A stretch of DNA of 64,000 nt, from positions 3,544,243-3,608,242 of the forward strand of contig CP093829.1 of NCBI GenBank assembly GCA_033063855.1. Reading direction: 5' to 3'. Below, piece by piece: positions 1 through 11,000 of the stretch. The position numbers and the translations under genes were made by a program. The notes under the pieces were generated by a model. That model was not told the DNA's origin. It was given only the letters and a program-made list of their open reading frames with translations, and searched no databases. The stretch's first letter is position 1. Each line of letters opens with the position of its first letter. This DNA comes from Smittia aterrima. Lineage: Eukaryota; Arthropoda; Insecta; Diptera; Chironomidae.

Positions 1-3000
1 GCAATCTCTGTGGTGAGTTGACAACACGCAGCTCCAAAAGTGAAGAATCCGACGTATTTGTACAAGTTTTGAAGTGTCATCGGTACATTCCAACTGAAGA
101 GCTTCAATTTCCGATCGCCATCCAAGTTTAACTTTCCTCGAACCAATTCAATCACAACAATCTGAATAATGAAGAAATATTTATTGCATCAACACACGCT
201 TTTCTGAAATTTATATGCTACGTTCGGTCTTGAAATAAATCAAAGTCAGTCAATTGATTCTTAACGCTTTTTCGTGCGACATGAGTTTTAATCGCCATTC
301 GAGCACTTCAAAAGCAGAGGAGGTGGATTAACTCAATTCTGATCAGGTCAAAGATCCAACCCGTCGTCTCGGGTGTACACGAGTAGATTATCTCGAAACT
401 CCTCCACCTTCGTTGCTTTCGTAGTTTCTTTTCTTGTGACATTCGCGGCTTTTTGCGTTGGATATTCTTTTAAAAAAAATATCTGAATTTAATTTTCTTC
501 ATGTTTTGCCTCTGGATAAAATGGTTTACTCTTCTTTTCACTGCAATTTATTCAAGAGTATGGACAGCAGGAAAGAACAGGAAAGTTAAAGCCAATCAAT
601 TATCCAACGAGAGAAACATTATTTCAAGATCAAATTTGCAAAGTAATAATTTTGAGTAATGAAGAAACAACGTGAAAATTGCATCGCCGACGTCTTGAGA
701 AAAGAAAGATCGAGAAATCGAATCAGATTTCATAGTTTGTCTGCTCTTCCAGACAATGCAGCTCAAGTGGGATTCGATCAATGAAATTTTCGACGCACAT
801 CTCAAGAGGATTATACGATGCAATCCAGACTTGACGCTCTCGCAATGAGCAGACTTGAAATCAAAAAAGAGTCTTTCCTGAGAAGGGCAATATGTGGTGA
901 AATGATCCGTTCACGAAGCGAAAATGTTTTAAATTAATTTCTTATCGCGACGCGAGAATCGCAAGAAATTGTTTCTGCCCCTTTTACGCTTGTTATTCTT
1001 ACGGGGAGGTCCACTCAACGCCGATAATAATTCGGATTTCTCCTCTCGCAACCAACAGACGCAATAAAAATTAATTTAATTACTGTAATTCGAAAACACT
1101 TTTAATTCCCAAATCTTATCCAAAAATCCAAGCTCTGTATAATCATCATTAGCTGAAAACTCGTTCCTTTAATAATCTCATAAATTTCGATTAGTTTAGA
1201 CACAAAAATTCATAATTTCTTTCCTTTGATTCCACACCTTTTGGTGTTAATAAACTTTCCGAGATGATGAATGTTGCTGCGGAGAACAAGAAAGCGAATT
1301 GAGATATTTTTTTTGTATAAATTACCGAGAATTATCTCAGTTCGCTTCTGATCCCTGCGAGTTCCATTAAAGCAGCAAATTTGAATGGACTCGAGTTTCT
1401 CTTTTTCTTGGAGATTCAATGGACTGAGAATTTATTGAGTTGACTTGACAATGCATCAGGAATTTATCAAACTGATTTCATGCAGGCATCGTAGGTTAAC
1501 GAGAAACTTCGTTTTCAATATCAAATAAAAGTTTTTCGGATCAAAGAAAACAAACATTCGTAGTAAAGAACTTGTTTTGACGTTTTCAAATTCTTTTTTC
1601 ATTTGATGTTTATTTCTTTTGATCGCCTCCTTTCTTCGTCTCGTCAAAAATGCCTCTTTAAGAAAATATTTAAGGCCACAAAACGATTTCTTTTATAACT
1701 TCGGAAGCGTTTGATAAACAAATAAATATCGCTCGAATCAAGAAGCACGTCACGAACGAGCGCTCGTTAATTGCATTCTCGAGCCATTGTCTCGGTGAAA
1801 GATACTCACAAGTGACACAGGTAATAAGAGTCCAAACACGTATAACATCCAATGAGTGACAGTCGATTTGTGATAAGGATGCAGAAGCGACTCATCGTTG
1901 CAGAAAAATCCTCGATTGTAAGGCTCGCCGATCGCGAAGAAAATTAAAATGGGGACGACAACTAGAAGAGAATTAAGATAAAAATAAATTTACAAGCCAT
2001 TTAATCACGAACGTGCGTGCAGATATTTCATCCTTCAAGAGATAAACAAGAGAACAAGCTCAAATCTTTCATGCTCGAACGATCGACTGATAAAAAGGTT
2101 TTAAAGATTCAATTAACGAGTTCGTGAGAAGACGCGACATGAAGTGTTTGTTCATAAAAAACGTCCTCTCTCCTTTCAATAATTGATAAACAACACTCTC
2201 TCGATACATAATTTATGAGAAAGGGATTGTTCAATTATCAAGAAGACCAATCTTCTCGAAATAATGAATCTCTGAGCCATGACATCATTGGCCACTTGAT
2301 CTTCGAACAACCCCTAATCTAAAATCTGAACGTGGAAAATAAACAGAAGAAAATATAAACAAAGCGCGGCAAGTGGTGATCAGAAACACATTGAGAAATT
2401 CAACAGAAAAAACACGCGACCGAGTAAACATTAACAAAGTGGATCGTGTTAACTATTTTTCTCCAAAAAAAAAACTAATTTTCAAAATTAAATGCCTCTC
2501 GTCTTCCTTTCGCGCTTCTCTGAAAACCATAAGAAGCGCGAAGAGATTTTATTATTGCGAGTTACGAAAATCATTTTCTGTTGTTCTTAACATCATTCCC
2601 ATCTGATGTGAAACGAGTTGCTTGCACACATGCTAACAAGCGAGTGATAAAAACATATTCACGAGAAATGGCATTCGGGCCAGCACCAGATGATGCTGAT
2701 GATGAAACCAGAAATGATTTTATTCCCGTCGATGCACTTTACGAAACGAGAGAAAAATCTTACAAGATAAATTTTCTTCCCCACTCGCGTCGTCAGTTTC
2801 AACACCATGAATTAGAAAGAATATTAATGACACCATCCGATGAAACATAAAACGCATTGGTGATATTTCTCATTTGGTTGCGTGACGATGCATTTGGGAA
2901 TTAAATTTTAATACTCTGCCGAAAGAAATATCTTCGATAAGAAAGAACAGAAAACTTTCTTGATTGCTTGTTTATGTAAATTGAATGTGGTGGCGACAAT

Positions 3001-3854
3001 CAATTTCAGTTTTTCGTCATGCACTTTAATTTGAATCTCACAACTTCGCAAAAGGCAAACAGAAAATATTCTTTCATCGTCGCGGAATTCCAGATGATTG
3101 AACAACACGATTAAACCGAAACTGATTCACTCAGTGTCCCCAAAGCCAATTCCACATTTTGATTTAAATAAATTGGATAGTTTCTGACTATCACAACAAA
3201 TGTTTTTGTATGTAAATCATTTCAATTGAGTCAAGTTTTTTCATTGGCTTTTAATACAGATTTAAAGCTTCTAATTGATTGAAAGTCGCTGTGAAAGTTG
3301 ATGACCGTGCCAACAAAGTTTGTGAAGCTGTCGACGTCAAATTAGAGGCACGATTGAGTTTATCAAATCTTAGAAATGCAAGCAGACGACAGTCTCCGCT
3401 TCGCATCATTGAAATGACAAATCGTTCAAGATCGTCAAACTATTTTTGGGTGAGATAATCTCTCAAGTTCTCTAAAGCAATCTAAGAATGTTTCGTCGTA
3501 GTCTGAGTTAGAACAATATTTTGTTACGTTTCACACTTCACATCGCGCACTTGATTTCTCCTCATCCGCTCATTACCAACATCCATCAATCCGTTAAATT
3601 GGATGTTTCATTTTCAACTCACCAGAACATAAGAGCAGGAAATCGATGCCAATTCTTATGAGGACTGTTCTCGACTGATCCATTTCAACGTCAATAAGTT
3701 TCCTGGTGCTTTGTTCACTTGTGACAGCTGAGGCTGATGATGCGTCGGAATTATTATCGCGCGCTGTATGCCTCAGCGGAGAGGTTTCATTCGGCTCCGA
3801 CTGTGGTTCCGTCGAAACTCTCACAATAACTGATTTCCCGTTTTGATTCACCAT
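1..3854 (-). CDS. Lipid phosphate phosphatase (wunen/PAP2 family), 3' end outside window
   Basis: Multi-pass membrane enzyme that removes phosphate from bioactive lipid phosphates such as LPA and S1P at the cell surface (family knowledge). Exons seen: 3854-3623 (start ATG, 77 codons plus 1 nt, donor GTGAGT), 1961-1810 (152 nt) and 161 down to the window edge. The first exon encodes a hydrophilic Ser/Thr-rich N-terminus of about 55 residues, then MDQSRTVLIRIGIDFLLLCS, which aligns with the start of the divergent paralog at 5505. The second exon carries the EPYNRGFFCNDESLLHPY motif typical of LPPs. The third carries LDGDRKLKLFSWNVPMTLQN and stops just before the catalytic KX6RP motif would appear, so catalytic residues are not visible. 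Exon 2 length (152 nt) and phases match the plus-strand paralog exactly, which argues for an old tandem or inverted duplication. Family assignment is firm; the wunen orthology group is not resolved. Confidence 0.88.
2668..2850 (+). CDS. Possible 60-aa small ORF inside LPP intron
   Basis: An ATG at 2668 opens a 60-codon frame on the strand opposite the lipid phosphatase, inside its first long intron. The product would start MAFGPAPDDADDETRNDF and is acidic at the N-terminus and basic/hydrophilic at the C-terminus (HSRRQFQHHELERILMTP). It has no signal peptide or membrane segment, and I recognise no family. The composition looks more protein-like than neighbouring chance frames, but there is no splice, promoter or homology support. 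It could be chance or one exon of something longer. Confidence 0.25.
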   Translation: MAFGPAPDDADDETRNDFIPVDALYETREKSYKINFLPHSRRQFQHHELERILMTPSDET

Positions 3855-5504
3855 CTGACTTGACTTTTTATGCGCGAGGGGAGCTAAAGTTGAAATTGAA
3901 AAACATTATTTAGTTGATAAGAAGACTGACAAAAAAATGTTAGCTCAGGTGAACGCATGAATGAGAGACATTCACGACGTTTGAAATTAAATTGCAATTG
4001 CATGGCTCGCGGCTTGAGAATATTTTTTTTATGTTTGTGGCGCGATAAATGCAATAAATGTTTCAGGAAATTATTATTAATTCCACTGTCCATCTTTGGG
4101 TGAAAAGGCAACAAACTTCGTAACACACAAACATGCGCCGAGAACGCAAAAGAATGTTTGCTTGTCACTCTTCTCCGATTAACCATTTCAAGCATGATGC
4201 ACTTTTTTATGTTAATTGATCTGTCATTTAGGTCTCGCAACTGACATCGGGCAACTGCAGGTGAGTTTATGCAAATCGTCGACAAGCCGATAATGTAACC
4301 AGTCTCGCGGCATTCCGTAATGGATTAATTGAAAGCAATTAACTCATAAAATAAGCAAACAACTTAAACGTTATTGCTAATTTTAATTTAGCAGATTCAG
4401 CAACGACGATAAGTAAATCAAAATTAATTTAGTTCTGCCTCGACGGATAATTTAATTTGAGCGAGTTTTTGACACAAAAATCACTTCGACTGTCCTTTCA
4501 GTTCAATTTCAAGGTTGCAGCAATTTGATCAACAAAATTTACGATCAAACGAGGATTTAAATCACGACACTAATGTACACGCTACCGAATAAAAGTTTAA
4601 GCATCTCATTACTTGAAATCTTTTTCTGCACTTCAGTTCGATGAATGATGAACTTCTCTCACAACTGATATCAAAAACAATAATCAAGACAAAACTTTCT
4701 TCTAAAAGTTTTTATTCTAAAGTTTAAGGCACTTTACGAAGAGCACTTCGGGGAAACATCCAACCCGACTGAGATTAAACAGAAGACTGAGAAGTTCTCT
4801 CGTTGTTTAAAGCGCTCTCGTCGTGTTTTGCCGACTACTCTTTCTCTCGGGGACTTCGTTTAAAATCAAGCAACACGCTGCGACTTAAAAGTTTGAATTA
4901 AATCGAGTTAGCTATCGCTCATCTTGAGTGCGTTTGATGGATCGATAACATTTGTCACTTTTCTTTCAAGATTTTCATAACTTTTCATTCATCTTAAATT
5001 TTTTTGACTTTTCTCAATTAACAGCGAAAGATATTTAAAGCTTTTTTTTCTCGTCTGAAATAACAATAAAAGTTGAAGATAAATTCATTTCCAAAAGATT
5101 CGACTGAAACTGTTTTGTATCACGGAGCGAACATAAATCTCACGCTTTTGTGATAATATTTAGAAAAGGCCTGTAGGTGCGTCGAGAAAGAATAACAGGC
5201 GAGTTCATTGATTTTGTGTGCATAACCTTGGCACCTTACGCGAAAAGCGATTCCTTAGTCGGAGAAACTAAGAATTTTATTTCACGTGAATCTCGCGAGC
5301 CTTTGATTCATGAAATCGTCGTATGAGTCACTTGCTTGATTTCTTATCTTATCATGAACTTTATCATCGAATGTGAGAGTAGTAGAAGCATATTCTCATC
5401 GAGAATGTCAACTTACTTAGTTTGACTTTATATTCCAGACGAGAAACAACGGAAATTATATTTCTCCTAAGATTAAATTAGAGTTAAAGTGCTTAAGTCT
5501 CAAG
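3855..5504. other. Intergenic region between divergent LPP paralogs
   Basis: AT-rich 1.65 kb between two divergently transcribed lipid phosphatase genes; it must hold both upstream regions and 5' UTRs. I see no convincing coding exon. The 133-codon minus frame at 3884-4285 has no family resemblance and reads as chance. No repeat or RNA gene recognised. Confidence 0.5.
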
Positions 5505-6937
5505 ATGGATCATTCGACAAGTCTTCTTATTAAAGTCGTGGTTGACGTTAGCTTATTAGCGGCCGGTGAGTGAAATTTATCAATGTCCTTCAATCAGCAA
5601 TAAAAAAAATATTATTTTTAAATGCCTCGACATTTTGATAACAATCAAAAAATGACATTCACGGAAAGAAAATAAAAGCGATTACCGAAAATTTATGAGG
5701 AAAAGCTTTTGTTGTTCAAGCACTAAAGTTTGTTTAGCTTATTGAAGTAGTTTTGTGTTTATGTTTAGAAACTTTTTCTCATTATTTAATTGACACAATC
5801 GTGAATTGATTAAGAAATATAATTAGTTCTAAATAAAGTTTTAAATATTTCCAGTTGCGCTTCCGATTCTGATGATGTTCCTGTTTGTTGAACCTTACCA
5901 TCGAGGATTCTTTTGCAATGACGAGTCGTTAATTCATCCATTTAGAGATGACACGGTGACAATGACGATGCTCACAACTGTTGGATTCATTGTGCCTTAC
6001 TCAGTAGTAAGTAAAAAGTTTTTATTTTCGTTGAATTACTCATGAGAGCAAAATGAGATAAAATTAATCTCAAACATCGTAAAACGTTTTGTTTGTCTAA
6101 CAAATTTTCACGGAAACTTTTCAATTCTCAGATCATTTTGACTGAATTCATTCGCGGCAAACAGAAATTAGATGGCGATCGGAGAATGACGCTTCTCAAT
6201 TGGAGCGTTCCGATGACAGTTCAGAATTTGTACAGATATCTTGGTTTCTTCAGTTTTGGAGCTGCGAGCTGTCAGCTTCTCACAGACATCGCCAAACTCA
6301 CCGTCGGCCGCCTTCGTCCACATTTCATCAGCGTAAATTTATTTTCTTCTTTCCTTTTATCGATCGATTTGTTTATGAGACTTTTGTTTTCTCAGCTTTG
6401 TCGCCCGATACTTTTGGACGGAACAAATTGCAGCAACGTTGAAAACCTTAACTTATACATCGAAGACTTCTCGTGTAGCAATCCAGACGCAACTGAGAGA
6501 ATGCTGAAAGAAATGAGATTGTCATTTCCAAGTGGACATTCGAGCTTCGGCTTCTTCACAATGCTGTTTTGTGCTGTAAGTCCGTTTAAAGTTTCAAGTG
6601 AACTTTTTAAGAAATAAATCGTTGAAATCTTTTGCAGATTTATCTTCAATATCGAATGACATGGAGAGGATCGAAGCTTCTGAAACATACATTGCAGTTC
6701 GTTTTGATTCTTTTTGCACTCTTCACTGGATTAAGTCGAATCAGTGACTATAAGCATCACTGTGAGTATTGCTACTGAAAATTTAAAAGAAACTGTGAAG
6801 AGAAAAATTATTTTCGTTCTCAAGGGTCTGACGTGTTGGGAGGCTCATTGCTTGGGATCGTTTCAGCAATCATCGTGAGCGCAATGTCAGATATTTTCAG
6901 CCGGAAATCAAGTCAAAACAAAAGACCAATGGTTTAA
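5505..6937 (+). CDS. Lipid phosphate phosphatase (wunen/PAP2 family), complete
   Basis: Integral membrane ecto-phosphatase of lipid phosphates. Six exons: 5505-5565, 5855-6006, 6132-6332, 6396-6575, 6638-6761, 6825-6937, totalling 831 nt (276 aa plus stop); all introns are short and GT-AG. The three PAP2 catalytic motifs are present: KX6RP (K126, R133-P134 in KLTVGRLRP), PSGH at residues 183-186 (catalytic His 186), and SRX5H at 231-238 (nucleophile His 238 in SRISDYKHH). Several hydrophobic segments fit the six-helix fold, for example residues 219-230 and the stretch after W239. The start was chosen because MDHSTSLLIKVVVDVSLL aligns with the paralog's internal MDQSRTVLIRI. The protein is compact, lacking the long N-terminal extension of the minus-strand paralog and having only a short C-terminal tail. 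Its divergent partner is 1.65 kb upstream. An AATAAA lies at 6964-6969, shortly after the stop. Confidence 0.93.
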
Positions 6938-7219
6938 ACATTTTAAGTAGAAAAAATCAAATTAATAAAAGAAACTGTTCAGAGTTTAGTGAAATACTTT
7001 ATTTTGCAACAGACCACAAAAATATCTAAACTGATAATAATAATAATTTTAAGTTAACAAAGAGAAAAAGAAAAATGTTACTTTCGGAAAGATTTCTTTC
7101 GATAAAATTATGCGAGGAAGTTGAAGCCATAAAAATTTACAGGTACAAAAATAAAATAGCGACTAATGTTGATGGCTCATTGCAAATCGAAGTTGAAAAT
7201 CACATTTTATCGTTAATGT

Positions 7220-8077
7220 TTACTTTTTCATTAAGTTTTTCACTTTCTTGACATATTTATTGAGAAAAGTTTTTCCTGATTTTTTATCTGACGCTGTTGA
7301 TGAAGCTAATGAGATCGTGTTGGAAATTGTGTCTTCATCAATGCTGCTATTGTCTGATTGTCGAACGTGTGTGTCAATCACCACGCCAGAATCATTTTGC
7401 GAGGACTCATCTGCTTCATCTGGATGAATGATCGTCATTGAGTTGTCAACGATCATCACCTCGTTCTCACAAAGTTTCTCTGATGAGACGGGCGTTGTCA
7501 TATCCGAGCAGATGTCTGCCTTACTTCCAGCAGACTCTAAAATATTTTCCATGCTCTGAGTTTCGCGATCGTCTTCGACGATTGTCATCTGGTCGTCAAG
7601 AAGATCGTCGAGGCTTTTTGATCGACGATTCTTTGTTTTTTTGATGCTGTCTACGTTACTTTGGTTCAATGATTCTGTCATGGGTTTCGTCTCATTATTA
7701 TTCTTGTTATACAACCCCTCGGCTGTCATGTTAGCGTTTGAATTCTGCAACGTCCAATTACTACTATCTTTTGAATTTGAATCTAAAAGGCCATCTAAGC
7801 TGTGACTGCGTGTGTTAATATTCGGAGGAAGCGGCGGTAAAGCTGAGTTTCCAATATTGTGTCGTGTGCGTGATACTGGCTGATAGCGATGATGATGATG
7901 GTTGTGATGACGCAACGGAGAAGAAGTTCCGCTTTGTCGCTGTGCAGGTGTTAGATGTTGATGTCTAACTAAAGCTGGATTTGATGCCCTCCTAAAACGA
8001 TTTGAAACATTTAAGACATTTTTGGGGCCACCAACAGATCCAAGCGCTGTATGTACAGTGGAGGGGTGATCTAGTCA
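7220..8077 (-). CDS. Sarm: Putative stop-codon readthrough extension of Sarm (284 codons)
   Basis: The Sarm frame ends at TGA (8077-8075), but the same frame then stays open for 284 codons to a TAA at 7222-7220. The stop context is TGA followed by CTAG, the known leaky UGA-CUA(G) readthrough context. The extension looks coding: a His-rich stretch (HHNHHHHRY), two related motifs RSHSLDGLLD and RSKSLDDLLD about 40 residues apart, acidic Ser-rich segments, and a basic tail ending KKVKNLMKK. No usable splice donor lies near the stop that would bypass the TGA in frame: the only GT in the last exon is in GGAGTCACA. A tttag|G acceptor-like site at about 7992 is in the same frame, so an unseen alternative exon remains possible. 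The extended protein would be about 1491 residues. Confidence 0.6.
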
Positions 8078-11000
8078 ATCAGAAATTCGTCCATTTGTGA
8101 CTCCGTCTTTCGAGTCGTTGCCCTTGCTGGAATCATTGCTGTGCATTCTTTGATAGTTGGGCGGATTAGTTCTCATTGATGAAGCTGTTCCAGGTGTTGA
8201 TGGTGCCGTCGCATCGATTTTCAATGCATTTCGGTATTCATTTCTTATGTTCAGTTCTCCTCGCATGAATCTAATTTAAAAGAAATCTGTAAATATCTCA
8301 CTTTGCTTTTATCGGAGGCGTTAATCTTACCTTTCAAGTTTATCCACGCATGCATCTTGATAATCATGAATCCATCTCACACCATTAAAGTGGCAGACAC
8401 TTCGCATGTCCTCAGGTAACTTTTCTGGCTAAAGAATTTACAAAACTTCGTAAAGATTCTAAAATTTTGAGAAAAATTCTTTCTTACCTCAGGCCAAGTG
8501 AAATTATCGATGATTGGGATGATGTTGCAATTCGCATTTAAAGCTGCAACGATTTCCTGAAATTGTAAAAGATTATAATTTAAAGTTTTCGTAAAGAGAG
8601 ATTTGAGAATCTTACCCGATGAACCCAGTCTTTACATTCAGCATCTTCCACGCAACGTTCCAATGCACGAGGCGTAAGAACCAACAAGAAATGCTTCGCT
8701 TGCTTGATGCTTTGAAGGAGATTGTTGTCAAACTTTCCAGCTTCAAGTCGCTCAACATCGATAAAGACACTGAAGCCACGCAACTGCAAGTGAACTTTCA
8801 GCAAACTGGCTAATTGAGATCCATTGCTTCGACGGTAAGAAACGAAGACGTCGAGTGTCTTGTCTGGACAATCTTCATTGGTTGGACCGATCGTGCTTTC
8901 CATTCCCGAAAGAATGTTAAGGATTCTCGATCGATGGATGGAATTGGTTATGCCGCACTCTGCGATCAATTGGTCATCGTTGAGAGCACGAAGAGAGTCT
9001 TTGTCAACGCCAGCGTTAAGCATCGAGTAAGTGTAAATGGAATATTCGGGTCCAATCTGAAGCAAAAAGTTATTCAAACTGCTCGAGTCTCGCGACGAAT
9101 AATCTGCCATTTTCTTGAGATTCTGAAGTTCCCGCTCAAAACGCTTTCGTCTGATTCCATTTACGACTCCGAGATCTTCTTTGAGGTTTGATTCCGTCAA
9201 TTGAAGCAAAAGATCGCCATCGACTTTTGAATCATAGAAACTATGTTCGTATTCACCGAATCCGATTTGTTTGACCCATTCTCGAACGTCTTCAACTGAC
9301 CAGAGTGGGACTTGCTGAGAGAGCTTGTGTGGAACTGCTTCACCAATTAGCCTCAACGCTTGTGCAGCGAACTTGGAAGCGATTGCATTCGGACAGCTCG
9401 CGACTTTCTTCAGAGGCTCGATGGCTCCGATTTCACGGAATATTTCAGTGTTTCCTTGTTGCTTCTTGATTCCTGCTTCCATGCAGAAGTGGAAGCTTGC
9501 GAGATTTCTTGCTTCTTCTCGTTTTGAGCTCAATACTGGTACAAGTCGTTGCAACCAATGCTTTGATTGTCCATGAGCGTGAGCGAGATTAGACTTGGCG
9601 AACTCATAAGGATTATGAGTCGTCACAAATGGCTCGACGAGATCTAAAGTTCCAGACTTGAGGACTTCAGCTTCAATTTCTTTGTTCGCGACGAGAACAG
9701 CAATCGCTAAGCAAGCATAATACTTGATGTTGTCGTCATCATGGAACGCTAAGGGGAACAGCCACATCGGAACTTTCCTATTGATCATGGCTTCTTGATT
9801 CTCAGCTCCGCCATAAAGTGACAAATTTGCAAGTGCACCAGCGCAATGTCTCAATGTTTCAACATCGTTCTTTCGGCACTCAAACAAAACAGCGTCGAGA
9901 CCACCCAATCGTATCACGTCAGAGCAAGTTCCCTCGCTATGCTTGAAAAGATGTTCAAGGATGCCTAAAACATAAATAAATTTAGTGATCACAGTTGGTT
10001 GAGATTTAAAATTAACTCACCAGTTCCGACACGAGAATGATCAGTTTGCGAGTTTCTTGTACAAACACAAGCGACGTTAACAACTTTATCAAGTCCATTC
10101 TCAACGACGTGAGCACGATTCTCGGTTGTGAGGCATTGTTCTAAAAGTCGTGCGGAGGAGAATTGAAGATCTCTGTCACCTTCCATGCAGTTCTTCATTA
10201 AAAGGTCGAGACCTCCGTTATGCTTCAATGCATTACATAAATTGGCTCCGAGTTCATGACCATGTGTTGGCACTGCCCATGCTCGCTTTATAATTTCATT
10301 AAGGCTATCAAGCACTTTAGGGATTTTCGATTGACTTAATTGTCGTACACAGGCGTTGACATGACCCGAATATTTCATGATTGCTTGTTCCACCTCTTGT
10401 GGACTACTCGAGGCGCAAAGCTTCTCTAAATCATCAAAGTTCTGCAACATTTCGTGATCCCACATATTTGAATGTTGACTGGACGAGCTGAATTGCGATG
10501 ATTGTGAAATCATACTGCTACTGTTGTAAGACATTTGAGACTTGTGGTGGATTTGTTCTTGGTTGAAGACTCCAGTTGATGTCTTCGTTTGACTCTGTTG
10601 CGCTTGTTTAATTGCGCGTTTCTCAGCGCTAAACTGTTCGTGCTGAACTTTAAAGCTTGAAGCTTCAATGTTGTTAGAATCGTTTTGTTGAAAGTCACCA
10701 GCTTTGATTGAGCGCGCTTCCTAAATAAAAACAACGAAGAGACCATTAAGTGACGAAAAAGAAAACTTCAATCAATATTCTCCCATTCACAACTCAGTTT
10801 TGAAAGAGTTGCGAAACACCAGACATACGTTTAAGTTACGATAACCATCGATGAGATACGTTTTCCGTTTTGCTTATTTTTAAACGTTTCATATTTATTT
10901 TAAAGTTCGTGGGCAACATCACAGAAGCGAACCCGAGTGAAACCGTAAAATCAAAATCTCACCTCATCAATTCTTTCGATTGGAATTTCACGAACAGTTC

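Noticed and set aside
3884..4285. 133-codon minus-strand frame upstream of the lipid phosphatase
   Set aside because: No recognisable domain, no splice support, and a composition like translated AT-rich non-coding DNA.
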